From: an uncultured Planctomycetaceae bacterium
Lineage (GTDB): Bacteria > Planctomycetota > Planctomycetia > Planctomycetales > Planctomycetaceae
DNA length: 64,000 nucleotides
Assembly (NCBI GenBank): GCA_943787265.1
Contig: CALSLT010000013.1
Coordinates: 1-64,000, forward strand
Reading direction: 5' to 3'
Position numbers and translations under genes: made by a program. The notes beneath the pieces were generated by a model. That model was not told the origin of the DNA. It was given only the letters and a program-made list of their open reading frames with translations, and did no database searches. This document shows positions 15,818 through 23,294 of this stretch, piece by piece; the stretch's first letter is position 1, and the number at the start of each line of letters is the position of its first letter.

Positions 15818-17323
15818 TCATGGGATGTCGACGGTTTTGTCTTCGGTAACGCCGTTTTCAGTCGCACCACGTTCAGCAGCCTGGGCAATTCCACGGAGCA
15901 TCCCGCCAAAAACGGCTTCGTGCAGCGGGTAAATCGCGTACCAGTAACAGAGCCCAAAGAGGCCGAGTGGATCAAAGATCGCCGTCTGTCGGATCGTAGA
16001 TCTCAATGCGTCTTCGGAAGTAATTTCAAACTCCAGCCAGGCTCTTCCAGGCAGTTTCATCTCGGCTGATAACCGGAGAAGACGTTCGGGTTCAATTGTC
16101 TCGACTCGCCAGCAATCAAGCGGTTCTCCAGCGTGGATTTCGTCGGAATCACGACGGCCGCGACGGACCCCCACTCCTCCGACAAGTAAATCCAGGAAGC
16201 CACGAATTTGCCACAGCCAGTTACCATAGTACCAGCCAGTTTTCCCACCAATGCGGCGCACTGGTCTGAATGCTGCTGCAGCTGGAACGTCGATCGTTAT
16301 CGTTCGCGAGTCGACGAGACGATTTCCGAACTTCTCGCCACCCCACCGTTTTGGGCGACTGCCCGACGACAGAGCATCCGACCAGCGAGTCGCCGCAAAT
16401 TCGTTGTCCTCGTTTTCGAGTGCTCGTTGAACAGCAGCAGCGACGTCTCTCGGTTGAATGTTGAATATTGAGTTGGCCGAGTTATCCCGAACGATTGTCG
16501 GATTCCGCAAGCTGTCCACAAGCTTGCGTCCAACCCGGGCATAAACCGGAGTGACCAGTCCCAGCCACAGGCTCGACAATCTCGGTGTCAGAAACGGAAC
16601 AGAAACCATCAGCCGCTTCAATCCACACTGCTTCGCATACTCCCGCATCAGCTCACGATACGTCACCTGCTGCGGGCCGCCAATCTCAAATACTTGATGC
16701 CCTGCGGGCTGATGTTCGAGAGCAGCAGTCAGGAACGCGAGCACATCTTCGATGGCAATCGGTTGTGCCGGAGTCTGAACCCACTTTGGACAAATCATGA
16801 ACGGAAGCCGTTGTACGAGAGTCCGGATCAATTCGAATGACAGACTTCCCGATCCGATGACAATCGAGGCGCGAAATTCAATCACTTGAGCACCGGATTC
16901 AGCAAGTACCTGACCGACTTCCTGCCTACTCCGAAGATGTGCCGAGAGCTTCTGGTCAGAGTCGCCCAGTCCACCGAGGTAGACGATTTTTTTCACACCA
17001 GCCGCACGTGCAGCGACTGCGAAGTTGCGGGCTCCACGGCGATCGTCCGACTCGAAGTCACGACCAGTACCCATCGAATGAACCATGTAATAGGCCGTTT
17101 TGATTCCACTGAGTGCCTCTTCCATGGATTCCGGCTGCAATACATCGCCGAAAACAACTTCAGTAGATTCCACGACTTTCGTCCGCAATGACTCTGGTCG
17201 CCTCGCCATACAACGCAGCGGCACCCCGCGTTCTTCCAGCTTCGAAATTAGACGGCCACCTACATAGCCGCTGCCGCCTGTGATGAGTATTTCTGGAGAA
17301 TCGGCCACAGGTATTACCCTCAT
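15818..17323 (-). CDS. Atypical SDR (NAD(P)-binding) fused to DUF2867
   Basis: A protein of about 501 residues. The N-terminal half is an atypical SDR with ITGGSGYVGGRL, GDVLQPESM, YYMVHSMGTG and YLGGLGD. The C-terminal part (from about 340) is a DUF2867 domain with GGKTGWYYGNWLWQIRG and PGRAWLEFEI. I place the start at 17323. A GTG at 17341 is in frame but lies inside the left inverted repeat of the adjacent IS element, so those six codons are not native. The IS separates the gene from its upstream region, so expression may now be altered. Confidence 0.88.
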   Translation of the reverse strand: MRVIPVADSPEILITGGSGYVGGRLISKLEERGVPLRCMARRPESLRTKVVESTEVVFGDVLQPESMEEALSGIKTAYYMVHSMGTGRDFESDDRRGARNFAVAARAAGVKKIVYLGGLGDSDQKLSAHLRSRQEVGQVLAESGAQVIEFRASIVIGSGSLSFELIRTLVQRLPFMICPKWVQTPAQPIAIEDVLAFLTAALEHQPAGHQVFEIGGPQQVTYRELMREYAKQCGLKRLMVSVPFLTPRLSSLWLGLVTPVYARVGRKLVDSLRNPTIVRDNSANSIFNIQPRDVAAAVQRALENEDNEFAATRWSDALSSGSRPKRWGGEKFGNRLVDSRTITIDVPAAAAFRPVRRIGGKTGWYYGNWLWQIRGFLDLLVGGVGVRRGRRDSDEIHAGEPLDCWRVETIEPERLLRLSAEMKLPGRAWLEFEITSEDALRSTIRQTAIFDPLGLFGLCYWYAIYPLHEAVFGGMLRGIAQAAERGATENGVTEDKTVDIP

Positions 17324-17330
17324 TTCATTG

Positions 17331-17354
17331 GGCGGATTCACATCTGAAGTGCAA
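17331..17354 (+). repeat. Left terminal inverted repeat of the IS30-family element
   Basis: 24 bases, identical to the reverse complement of 18433-18456. It supplies an accidental GTG start codon and six codons to the neighbouring minus-strand ORF. Confidence 0.95.
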
Positions 17355-17477
17355 CGGATCAGAACTCAGCTCTGGTTCGGACGGGATGGGCTTCGAGGCG
17401 GTTTACTGCTGGAAAGTGAACACCGCAGGGAGTTGGATAGTTGTGCGAACAATGCACTATTCAACGGAGAACCTGCG

Positions 17478-18449
17478 ATGCCGTACCACCAGCTTACTCT
17501 TGAAGAACGCGAAGTCATCTCTCAGTTACATTATTCGGGCACTGGTCCGACAAAGATCGCTCAGCACTTGAATCGTTCTCCGTCGACCATCAGTCGCGAA
17601 CTGTCTCGCAACAGGGATTCGGAAGGCTATCGAGCCGTGGCCGCTCAGGAACGAACTGCCCGACGTCGTCGCGAGCGTCCGCTCATCCGGAAGATGGACG
17701 ATCCTTTCATCAACGAGTCAGTCCGTAGCGGATTGTCTCAGGAGTGGTCACCGGAAGAAATCGCTGGCCGGATGAAGCGAGATTACCGCCGGACACAATC
17801 GAGACGAGTGTCGTATCAGACGATCTACCGCTGGCTGGAGACCTGCGAATACCGCAGCCATTTCCGCTCGTTCCTGCGTCACGGTCGTTATCGCAAACGT
17901 CGGGGCATTGACGGACGAGGCCGCATCAGAAACCGCGTCAGCATCGAGCAGCGTCCGGCAAAAGTCGATTCACGCCGCCGCTTCGGTGACTGGGAGGGCG
18001 ACACGGTTCACGGTGCAGATCACTCCGGCATGATCATGACCTGTGTGGAACGCAAGAGCGGATTTTTGATCACAGCAAAGATGAAAAACGGCACCAGCGC
18101 CCGGCTGAACGCTGCCAAAGAACGAGCGTTCCGCATCATCCCGCCAACGCTGCGTCAGACACTGACCGTCGACAACGGCAAGGAATTCTCCGGCCATGAA
18201 CAACTGAGCAAGCGTCTGCAGATCGCCATCTACTTTGCACACGCCTACTCCTCGAACGAGCGAGCAACAAACGAAAACACCAACGGCCTGCTGCGTCAGT
18301 ACTTCCCGAAGAAGACCGACTTCCGAGACATCTCACACAACGCCCTTGCACACGTCACGAACCGGCTCAACAATCGACCTCGAAAGAGACTCAACTATCT
18401 CACTCCACTCGAAGTTCTCACAAAAGCCGGCTTTGCACTTCAGATGTGA
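17478..18449 (+). CDS. IS30-family transposase
   Basis: A 323-residue transposase catalysing insertion of its own element. The start at 17478 (MPYHQLTLEERE) is chosen because the family begins just before the first helix-turn-helix (GPTKIAQHLNRSPSTISREL). The DDE catalytic domain shows DWEGDTVHG (first Asp), TVDNGKEFSGH (second Asp) and NERATNENTNGLLRQYFPK (Glu), with the family's YFPKKTDF ending. It is intact, so possibly active. Confidence 0.95.
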   Translation: MPYHQLTLEEREVISQLHYSGTGPTKIAQHLNRSPSTISRELSRNRDSEGYRAVAAQERTARRRRERPLIRKMDDPFINESVRSGLSQEWSPEEIAGRMKRDYRRTQSRRVSYQTIYRWLETCEYRSHFRSFLRHGRYRKRRGIDGRGRIRNRVSIEQRPAKVDSRRRFGDWEGDTVHGADHSGMIMTCVERKSGFLITAKMKNGTSARLNAAKERAFRIIPPTLRQTLTVDNGKEFSGHEQLSKRLQIAIYFAHAYSSNERATNENTNGLLRQYFPKKTDFRDISHNALAHVTNRLNNRPRKRLNYLTPLEVLTKAGFALQM

Positions 18450-18456
18450 ATCCGCC
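18433..18456 (-). repeat. Right terminal inverted repeat of the IS30-family element
   Basis: 24 bases, perfectly complementary to 17331-17354. It overlaps the last codons and stop of the transposase. Confidence 0.95.
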
Positions 18457-18485
18457 TTGTCAAATCAGTCGAACTTCATCGACGC

Positions 18486-18494
18486 TTTATAGAC
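18486..18494 (-). promoter_or_regulatory. GTCTAYRAA element stranded beyond the IS
   Basis: Minus strand reads AGTCTATAAAGCGTCG. If the IS and one TTG copy are removed, it lies about 35 bases upstream of the SDR-DUF2867 start at 17323. This matches the arrangement seen at the phosphatase gene. The insertion has therefore displaced it by 1.1 kb. Confidence 0.45.
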
Positions 18495-18669
18495 TGGCTT
18501 CGAACAAAAGAAGTAACAAATGCGACCCCCGAATTCCTTGCGGGAGAATTGCACGGATATTCGATCGGCGGAGAGTTCCAGAATCAAAAAGTCGTCCGAG
18601 ACCACATTCGCTCTACAAAACACTTTCGCGTATTGAGTGCGCTGTCTGAAGGCTCAATGGAGAACTCAA

Positions 18670-19008
18670 ATGTCTGCTCCACATTGCGATGTTGAAGGTG
18701 AGCTTGGGATCGAAACTCCCCACGGCCCCATCCGCTGTATCGGAACAGGTGCTGCGTTTGAAATCACGTTTCTGAATGTGCGACAACTGGTCAGGGTCGG
18801 CAGTTCGTTTCGATCAGGAACAATCGGAGCTCTCTCCTACTGGCTCTTGTCCGCCGCTCAAAGAAAACGCATTAGTGTGAAACTGCGGATTGGTAAGAGA
18901 ATCGTCGGCGATGTCCGTTCAAAGAACGGAAAGGATCGTCCTCGCGTAAAGCTGCGATTCCTGAACCTCGCTGCCGCAGTCGTCGGTGGTAATTCGGTGC
19001 AAAACTGA
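18670..19008 (+). CDS. Hypothetical protein (112 residues)
   Basis: No family recognised. I start at the ATG at 18670 (MSAPHCDVEGELGIETPHG). The protein is basic in its second half (AAQRKRISVKLRIGKRIVGDVRSKNGKDRPRVKLRF) and has short beta-like repeats, suggesting a small beta-sheet protein. It has no signal peptide or membrane span. It sits between the IS element and another small hypothetical gene. Confidence 0.5.
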   Translation: MSAPHCDVEGELGIETPHGPIRCIGTGAAFEITFLNVRQLVRVGSSFRSGTIGALSYWLLSAAQRKRISVKLRIGKRIVGDVRSKNGKDRPRVKLRFLNLAAAVVGGNSVQN

Positions 19009-19059
19009 ACTGTCAGTTCTGGTCAGCCGTTTTCAGTTTTCTAAAAAGAAGGTAGTAAG

Positions 19060-19100
19060 CGAGAGCATCCCAGTCATCGAAAGACTGGTTTCTGCTCTCG
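19060..19100 (+). other. Long two-tier hairpin
   Basis: Outer arms CGAGAGCA (19060-19067) and TGCTCTCG (19093-19100) pair perfectly. Inner arms CCAGTC (19070-19075) and GACTGG (19083-19088) pair within, leaving a small ATCGAAA loop. No T tract follows. It lies 55 bases before a small ORF and may be a leader structure or a weak terminator of the upstream gene. Confidence 0.4.
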
Positions 19101-19154
19101 TATGTTGCACGCAATAGAACTCTGCCACCTTCACAACAACTATCGGAGAAAGAG

Positions 19155-19364
19155 ATGTCGGAACAGACAGGCACCACGAACTGGCCGGAACTCGCAATTG
19201 GACTCTACGACCGGCTGACAGGCCGCCAGGCAGAAATCGCTTACGAGTTCGACAACTTCAGCGTTGACATTCCAAGTAGCACTTCAGCCGATGCCGAGCA
19301 TGCCAACTGGAAAATGAACGGCACCCTGCGAATCAGTACTCGGGATCAAGCACACACTGGGTAA
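19155..19364 (+). CDS. Small hypothetical protein (69 residues)
   Basis: Begins MSEQTGTTNWPELAIGLYDRLTG after a good ribosome binding site (GGAGAAAGAG). The sequence is acidic, and the segment NWPELAIGLYDRLTGRQAEI looks like a helix. Otherwise nothing is recognised. The strong ribosome binding site and coding-like composition are the only reasons for the call. Confidence 0.5.
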   Translation: MSEQTGTTNWPELAIGLYDRLTGRQAEIAYEFDNFSVDIPSSTSADAEHANWKMNGTLRISTRDQAHTG

Positions 19365-19531
19365 GACCAGACAGCTTCCTCCCGTTCCATTGATATGCAA
19401 AATCGGCGAGGAACTTCTGACCTTGAGTCTTTTGCTGGTCGCAGTCGGCCAGCGGTGCAACGGCTGTTCGTAATCCAATGCGGGAACATGACGCTGAAGG
19501 AGTTCCCCGCTTTCGTCATGCCATCAGATGA

Positions 19532-20677
19532 ATGGGAGACCCTGCAATGACGTACGGGCGATCACGACTCCTATTGGGTACGACAGCCGTTGGGCTCGTA
19601 ACACTTGCAGCCTCAGGTCTTCTTATTTCCCAGGCTCACACTCAAGCGTTGAACGTGCCGAGTACGCAAGGAGCGGCCGAATTTGTGCGACTGCTCACTG
19701 CTGTCGCGGTCTGGGCCGCGGTCTTGCTCCCATTCGATTTCGTCGGTGGATACATCCTTCCGAATTATTTCCGCCGTGACGTTCCTGATCTTCCGAGATT
19801 CATGCTCGCGTGGGCCCGCGGAGTAATTGTTCAAACGATGCTGATCGCAGCACTGCTCTGGAGTGTACTGCAGGTCGGACAGTTATATGGATTTGTTGCC
19901 GCAGTCGCTCTCGTTGTAGTCGCACAAGCTGGACTTCTGGCGTGCCAGAAACAGATTGCCGCAGTAGTTGCACATTTGAAAATAATGTCGCCAGAGTCTG
20001 GCAGGGATCTCGGTATGGCGTCTCGTTATTCCGAGTCCACCCACACAGACACTGGATTCACAGGCACGATCGTCGGGTTACCGGGAGCGGAAGAAGTAAT
20101 CGTGCCGCAGTCGTGGTACAGGCAACTGGCTCCTGACCAGCTTCGAGCGGAATTCGTCCGCAGATGCGGCGCCATTCAATCTGGAAGTCGGACACGAGGA
20201 ATTCTTCTGGCGATCTCGATAAATACGATGACGTTCGCTGCCTGCACGCAATTGCCAACGGCCGGTGTTTTGACAGTCAGCGAACTCGTTTCGACATCGT
20301 TGTACTTCACGATCCTCTCATTTTTATGGCTGCTGCTGCTGCCTCGGTGGAACCGAGAAGGTGTCTTCGAAGCAGACCGATACGCTTTCGAACGTGGCAT
20401 TTCGGTTAAGATCATCGAGAACACGGCAGAGTCCATCGAGGCACTCCACGATGACGAACCGAGACGGTCGAGGTCGCTTGAGAGTGTGTTCCACCCGGTC
20501 CCCTGCGTGAGGCGACGAGTGGCCGAGCTGTCACTCAGGCTTCGATCAATTCGCGGTTACTGGAATGTGGCTCGACTAACACTCTTTCTCTCGTGGCCCT
20601 GTGGTGGTTTTCTGTCGCGGGCAGTCCACTGCAACATCGGACGTCCCGAACTTTGGGTACTGCTTCCCACAGACTGA
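19532..20677 (+). CDS. Multi-TM M48-like protein without a visible HExxH
   Basis: A 381-residue membrane protein with about five spans (LLGTTAVGLVTLAASGLLI, LLTAVAVWAAVLLPF, VQTMLIAALLWSVL, FVAAVALVVVAQAGLLAC, YFTILSFLWLLLLP). A soluble stretch, TGTIVGLPGAEEVIVP...SW, followed by EADRYAFERG, DDEP and FHPVPCVRRR, resembles M48-peptidase-like planctomycete proteins. The position where HExxH would lie reads AEFVRRCGA, so the zinc site seems lost. The EADR remnant matches the third ligand region. A degenerate, probably non-proteolytic paralog. Confidence 0.6.
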   Translation: MGDPAMTYGRSRLLLGTTAVGLVTLAASGLLISQAHTQALNVPSTQGAAEFVRLLTAVAVWAAVLLPFDFVGGYILPNYFRRDVPDLPRFMLAWARGVIVQTMLIAALLWSVLQVGQLYGFVAAVALVVVAQAGLLACQKQIAAVVAHLKIMSPESGRDLGMASRYSESTHTDTGFTGTIVGLPGAEEVIVPQSWYRQLAPDQLRAEFVRRCGAIQSGSRTRGILLAISINTMTFAACTQLPTAGVLTVSELVSTSLYFTILSFLWLLLLPRWNREGVFEADRYAFERGISVKIIENTAESIEALHDDEPRRSRSLESVFHPVPCVRRRVAELSLRLRSIRGYWNVARLTLFLSWPCGGFLSRAVHCNIGRPELWVLLPTD

Positions 20678-20752
20678 TTGAGTCGATTCGTGGTGGTCCT
20701 CGCGCCATGCAGCTCTACAAAAACGTCGTGCACTACGACAAGGAGAACCAAC

Positions 20753-21553
20753 ATGACACATCTTGAGCGACTCCAGCGTTCGCTTGCTCCGCAGAGGGAG
20801 CAGCTTCTCAATCACCGACTGTACGATCGACTTTACTCGCTTGAAGCGATGCAGGTCTTTATGAAGCATCACGTATTTGCAGTCTGGGACTTCATGTCGC
20901 TCTTGAAGTCTCTACAGCAAGAGCTGACTGGCATCAACTTGCCATGGCGTCCTGCTTCAAGCCGTCTTGGATGCCGTTTGATCAATGAGATCACTCTTGG
21001 CGAAGAGTCCGATGACGATGGGCGAGGTGGGTTTGCCAGCCATTTCGAAATGTACCTTGCTGCGATGGAGCAGAGTGGTGCAGACACGTCAAAAATTCAA
21101 TCTGTAATCGCAAGTCTTGAGGTTGGTGCATCCTTGGAAATGGCATTCGCCGCTGGAGCAGTACCAACGGCTGTTCAAGAATTCGTCTACACGACATTCA
21201 GCATCATCGAAGAGTGCGGAGTCTGCGGAGTTGCGTCGGCGTTTACATTCGGGCGAGAGGACCTTCTGCCGGATGTTTTCGGAGAAATCGTCGCCGTCGT
21301 TGGCAACGAATCAGTAGGTCGCCTCGATCGTTTCGAGTACTACCTGGAGCGGCACATCCAGCTGGATGGTGACCAGCATGGACGCATGGCACAGCAACTC
21401 ATGCAAGAACTTTGTGATGAAGACGCCAACCGATGGAATCAAGCGAGACGCGCTGCCGTTGCGTCCCTTGACGCCCGTCTGAATCTCTGGGACGCCATCG
21501 CGAACCAGATAGACTCCAGCGTGCCAGAGCCGTTTATCGAAGGCCTCTCCTGA
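20753..21553 (+). CDS. DUF3050 protein, heme-oxygenase-like fold
   Basis: A 266-residue, almost all-helical protein. The ATG at 20753 follows AAGGAGAA and gives MTHLERLQRSLAPQREQLLNHRLY, the normal family start. Characteristic segments are MQVFMKHHVFAVWDFMSLLK (His pair), INEITLGEESD and FTFGREDLLPDVF. DUF3050 proteins are predicted to adopt the heme-oxygenase-like di-iron fold; HH and later RHIQLDGDQH could supply ligands. It precedes a DCC protein and a ferritin-like protein, suggesting iron or redox chemistry. Confidence 0.85.
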   Translation: MTHLERLQRSLAPQREQLLNHRLYDRLYSLEAMQVFMKHHVFAVWDFMSLLKSLQQELTGINLPWRPASSRLGCRLINEITLGEESDDDGRGGFASHFEMYLAAMEQSGADTSKIQSVIASLEVGASLEMAFAAGAVPTAVQEFVYTTFSIIEECGVCGVASAFTFGREDLLPDVFGEIVAVVGNESVGRLDRFEYYLERHIQLDGDQHGRMAQQLMQELCDEDANRWNQARRAAVASLDARLNLWDAIANQIDSSVPEPFIEGLS

Positions 21554-21595
21554 GTCCATTTCCGGGTAGCCCTCGAAGGGTATAGTGGAAAATCT

Positions 21596-21988
21596 ATGAA
21601 GAACAAATTCACGATTGAAATGTTCTACGACGGTGATTGCCCGCTTTGTGTTCGTGAGACGAGCTTTCTGAAAAAGCTGGATCGCCGAGAACGAATCAAG
21701 TTCACAAACATTGCCGCCCCCGATTTTAATTCGCAGGTGACTGGCAAGTCCCACGCAAATCTAATGGCTGAAATTCATGGACGACTACCCGATGGCAGTT
21801 GGGTCACCGGGCTCGAAGTCTTTAGACGGCTCTACACGTCCGTTGGCTTTGGGCCATTGGTAATGATCACCAGACTTCCGCTAATCCGGCAGTTGCTGAA
21901 TGTCGGCTACAAACTCTTCGCGAGGAACCGACTTAAACTGACGGGGCGATGTGACAGCACCTGTCCTCTGCCAGCCTCTCAACAGTAA
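21596..21988 (+). CDS. DCC-family (DUF393) thiol-disulfide protein
   Basis: A 130-residue small thioredoxin-like protein. The N-terminal MFYDGDCPLCVRET carries the defining DxxCPxC motif near residue 13. The later GLEVFRRLYTSVGFGPL segment is also typical. The gene lies 42 bases after the DUF3050 gene and just before the ferritin-like gene, so the three may form one transcript. Exact partner unknown. Confidence 0.88.
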   Translation: MKNKFTIEMFYDGDCPLCVRETSFLKKLDRRERIKFTNIAAPDFNSQVTGKSHANLMAEIHGRLPDGSWVTGLEVFRRLYTSVGFGPLVMITRLPLIRQLLNVGYKLFARNRLKLTGRCDSTCPLPASQQ

Positions 21989-22004
21989 CCAGAAGGAGAA
22001 GATT

Positions 22005-22472
22005 ATGTCTCATGACACTCGCGAGAATATCATTGAAGAACTCAAGGTCGCGTATTGGATGGAGATCGAAACGGTCACCAACTACATCGCCAGTTCAATC
22101 AACCTTGACGGCGTCCGTGCAGAAGAGATCAAGAAATCGCTGCAGGCCGATGTTCAGGAAGAACTGACTCACGCCCAGACACTCGCTCGTCGCATAAAGA
22201 CTCTCGGCGGTCGTGTTCCCGGAAGCTTCGACTTTGCGGCAGCGCAGAAGTCTCTTCAGCCATGCGAAGACTCCACTGACGTCGTCTCAGTTATCAAAGG
22301 AGTGATTGACGCTGAGCACTCGGCGATTGCTCAATACAACAAACTCATTCAGCTCTGTGATGGGATCGACTACGTCACTCAAGACCTTTGCATCCAGTCA
22401 CTTTCGGACGAAGAAGAACACTGCCGAGATTTCATCGGCTATCTGACCGAGTACGAAACGCTAGAATCGTAG
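22005..22472 (+). CDS. Ferritin-like di-iron protein (bacterioferritin/Dps-like)
   Basis: A 155-residue four-helix protein. The start at 22005 follows the strong AGAAGGAGAAG site. Metal-ligand style motifs are placed one per helix: EIETVTNYI, EELTHAQTLARRI (ExxH), DAEHSAIAQYNKL (ExH) and DEEEHCRDFIGYL (ExxH). Likely function is iron oxidation or storage, protecting against peroxide. Last gene of the DUF3050-DCC-ferritin run. Confidence 0.85.
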   Translation: MSHDTRENIIEELKVAYWMEIETVTNYIASSINLDGVRAEEIKKSLQADVQEELTHAQTLARRIKTLGGRVPGSFDFAAAQKSLQPCEDSTDVVSVIKGVIDAEHSAIAQYNKLIQLCDGIDYVTQDLCIQSLSDEEEHCRDFIGYLTEYETLES

Positions 22473-22856
22473 CTGCGCAATGTTGCACAAGGGATGAAAA
22501 TCATCCCATGCGTGATTCGCCTAAACGGAGATCTACAGCAGAACTGAGGAGTCGGTACTTTGGATCTATCGCGTAGGTTTTAGAATCTGATGTGCATTGA
22601 GATGCGACGCGCACGCAGAAAGTAAATATTCGGTTGGCCAGACATTTGCCACATGCTGCCAAAAACCTCTCGCTACAGCAAAACGTGACTGCAATCCGGT
22701 GCTCTGGCCATTGAAATCTACTCCCGAAAGTAGTGTCCCGAAGTCCTGACTACCCACTTCCAACACAGGGAAGTGGGTAGAAATCAGGTTTTCCGGCACA
22801 CTGCTCCAAAGAGCAGGTTTCCCTAACACAGAGAATGCCAACGCATTACGAACAAA
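22473..22856. other. Intergenic region with two hairpins
   Basis: 384 bases without a credible gene. A small hairpin (GGGATGA/TCATCCC, 22491-22507) lies right after the ferritin-like gene. A much stronger hairpin is annotated separately at 22745-22788. Nothing else recognised. Confidence 0.6.
22745..22788 (+). terminator. Strong hairpin, probable terminator
   Basis: A 12-bp perfect stem (CTACCCACTTCC with GGAAGTGGGTAG) is extended by CCTGA/TCAGG across an AAA bulge. TTTTCC follows on the plus strand. It fits an intrinsic terminator for the plus-strand genes. It also lies downstream of tRNA-Gly on the minus strand. Confidence 0.55.
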
Positions 22857-22927
22857 AGCGGGTGAGGGGAATCGAACCCCCACCTGAAGCTTGGGAAGCT
22901 TCCGTTCTACCATTGAACTACACCCGC
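22857..22927 (-). tRNA. tRNA-Gly (anticodon CCC)
   Basis: The 71-base cloverleaf reads from GCGGGTG at 22927 to CACCCGC plus discriminator T at 22857. The D-arm is GTTCAATGGTAGAAC. The anticodon stem GAAGC/GCTTC encloses loop TTCCCAA (anticodon CCC), and the T-arm has GGTTCGATTCC. CCA is not encoded. Codon read is GGG. Confidence 0.93.
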
Positions 22928-23294
22928 AACGCGATCGCATTATCACGGACAAGCCCACGCTTGCAAGGATGACCTGGTAAGCTTTTCCGATCAGGCAAAC
23001 ATTGCTCAACACGCTGACATCCCCGGTCGCAACGTTGCTGCCTGAAAGTCAAGGGCTGACAGACGCACTCAGCCGGAATTGACGATCGGAGCGACTCGCG
23101 CGACTTCCCGCTGGGGCTGGTTGTGCCGAGTTTCCGATATCTCACCTTGAGTCGACCTGCGCTGCCTGACTGGCGCCGCGCGGAATGCTCAAACACTCAC
23201 CCCTCATCGGCCACTGGCGTTGTTCGAAACAAACGCGTCGACAGAAACATCTCGGCCGAAGACTGGCAGCCCGCAAAAACAAACGGAGTGGATT

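Larger units (their letters stand above)
17331..18456 (+). mobile_element. IS30-family insertion sequence (complete, 1126 bp)
   Basis: The element is bounded by perfect 24-bp inverted repeats beginning GGCGGATTCACATC. It is flanked by TTG on both sides (17328-17330 and 18457-18459), consistent with a 3-bp target duplication. It carries one transposase gene whose stop codon lies inside the right repeat. Perfect ends and an intact gene suggest recent insertion. It sits about eight bases upstream of the SDR-DUF2867 start. Confidence 0.93.

Noticed and set aside
17280..17477. Upstream extension of the transposase ORF
   Set aside because: It runs through the left IS end into neighbouring chromosomal DNA; IS30 transposases start near the first helix-turn-helix.
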